Shown in pieces: positions 4,887-5,095 of a DNA stretch of 5,095 nucleotides; positions within the stretch are counted from its first letter, which is position 1; every line of letters starts with the position of its first letter. Source of the DNA: a bacterium (GTDB lineage: Bacteria > Patescibacteriota > Minisyncoccia > UBA6257 > GWB1-50-10); NCBI GenBank assembly GCA_021813265.1, contig JAKALF010000038.1, positions 1 to 5,095 on the forward strand, written 5' to 3'. A program made the translations under genes and the position numbers. Under the pieces are notes generated by a model. It saw nothing but the letters and a program-made list of their open reading frames with translations, was not told the origin of the DNA and made no database searches.

Positions 4887-5095
4887 TTATTCAAAATACA
4901 GCCAAAAATAAATATTCGCCATTTCTGTTTTTCCATTATACCCGAGGCCCACAAGCGCCTTGGTTATAACCTCAGGTAGAGAGTTTTTTATTGAAAAAGT
5001 TTTTGTAAAACCAAACTCCCAATTCTCTGATGATTTAGTGCCTCTGTTATAAATAACAAAAGCATAGGGATTACAGAAACTAGTTCTGACTTCAC
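4887..5095 (-). CDS. Unrecognised protein, C-terminal 68 residues only
   Basis: The frame is open from the right edge (first full codon at 5093) to TAA at 4889-4887, giving 68 residues; the start lies outside the window. It is supported by the terminator directly after the stop and by the other two minus frames being broken by stops. The fragment is rich in aromatic and alternating polar/hydrophobic residues (TSFCNPYAFVIYNRG, NWEFGFTKTFSI, MANIYFWLYFE at the very end), suggesting beta strands, perhaps of an extracellular or envelope-associated domain. There is no motif I can name, and a function cannot be given. Confidence 0.6.
   Translation of the reverse strand, partial: EVRTSFCNPYAFVIYNRGTKSSENWEFGFTKTFSIKNSLPEVITKALVGLGYNGKTEMANIYFWLYFE

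Noticed and set aside
1..5095. Alternative genetic code (UGA read as glycine, as in Gracilibacteria/SR1)
   Set aside because: TGA terminates the helix-turn-helix-like and DUF4258-like genes exactly at operon junctions, and the clear YchF, Mpg and PEBP frames contain no internal TGA.

Overview
This window looks like a piece of chromosome from a Candidate Phyla Radiation (Patescibacteria, probably Parcubacteria-like) bacterium. The evidence is indirect. The genes are compact and AT-leaning. YchF is shortened. Two proteins resemble, from memory, families recurrent in these genomes: a 262-residue protein with a 'W..G...P.G...I' helix-turn-helix-like segment, and a 132-residue DUF4258-like protein. 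Several genes lack a Shine-Dalgarno sequence. TGA, TAG and TAA all serve as plausible stops, so the standard bacterial code fits and the UGA=Gly code of Gracilibacteria does not.

Layout, reading right to left because nearly everything is on the minus strand. (1) 5095-4887: the C-terminal end of an unrecognised protein, closed by a clear intrinsic terminator. (2) 4798-3290: a tight three-gene operon of a membrane-anchored PEBP (YbhB/YbcL-like) protein, a small DUF4258-like protein starting with GTG, and a 3-methyladenine DNA glycosylase (Mpg/AAG family). The gaps are 4 nt and an ATGA overlap. (3) 3093-3221, plus strand: a 42-residue single-span membrane protein with a strong ribosome binding site and its own terminator. 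(4) 3041-2046: the universal GTPase YchF, divergent from the small gene across 51 bp that appear to hold two overlapping divergent promoters; ychF may be translated from a leaderless or near-leaderless mRNA. (5) 1911 to the left edge: a two-gene operon with its own good sigma-70-type promoter. Its first gene is the helix-turn-helix-like protein and its second is a GHKL-superfamily ATPase (at least 378 residues, continuing past the window). The two overlap by 14 bp and each has a good ribosome binding site.

The repair enzyme and YchF are housekeeping. The most interesting element is the DNA-binding-like protein plus GHKL ATPase cassette. It resembles no operon I can name and has the architecture of a self-contained regulatory, DNA-transaction or defence module. 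The second is the tiny membrane protein gene, a complete transcription unit easily missed by annotation. No RNA genes, insertion sequences, CRISPR arrays or integration sites were seen, and no gap longer than about 135 bp lacks a gene.
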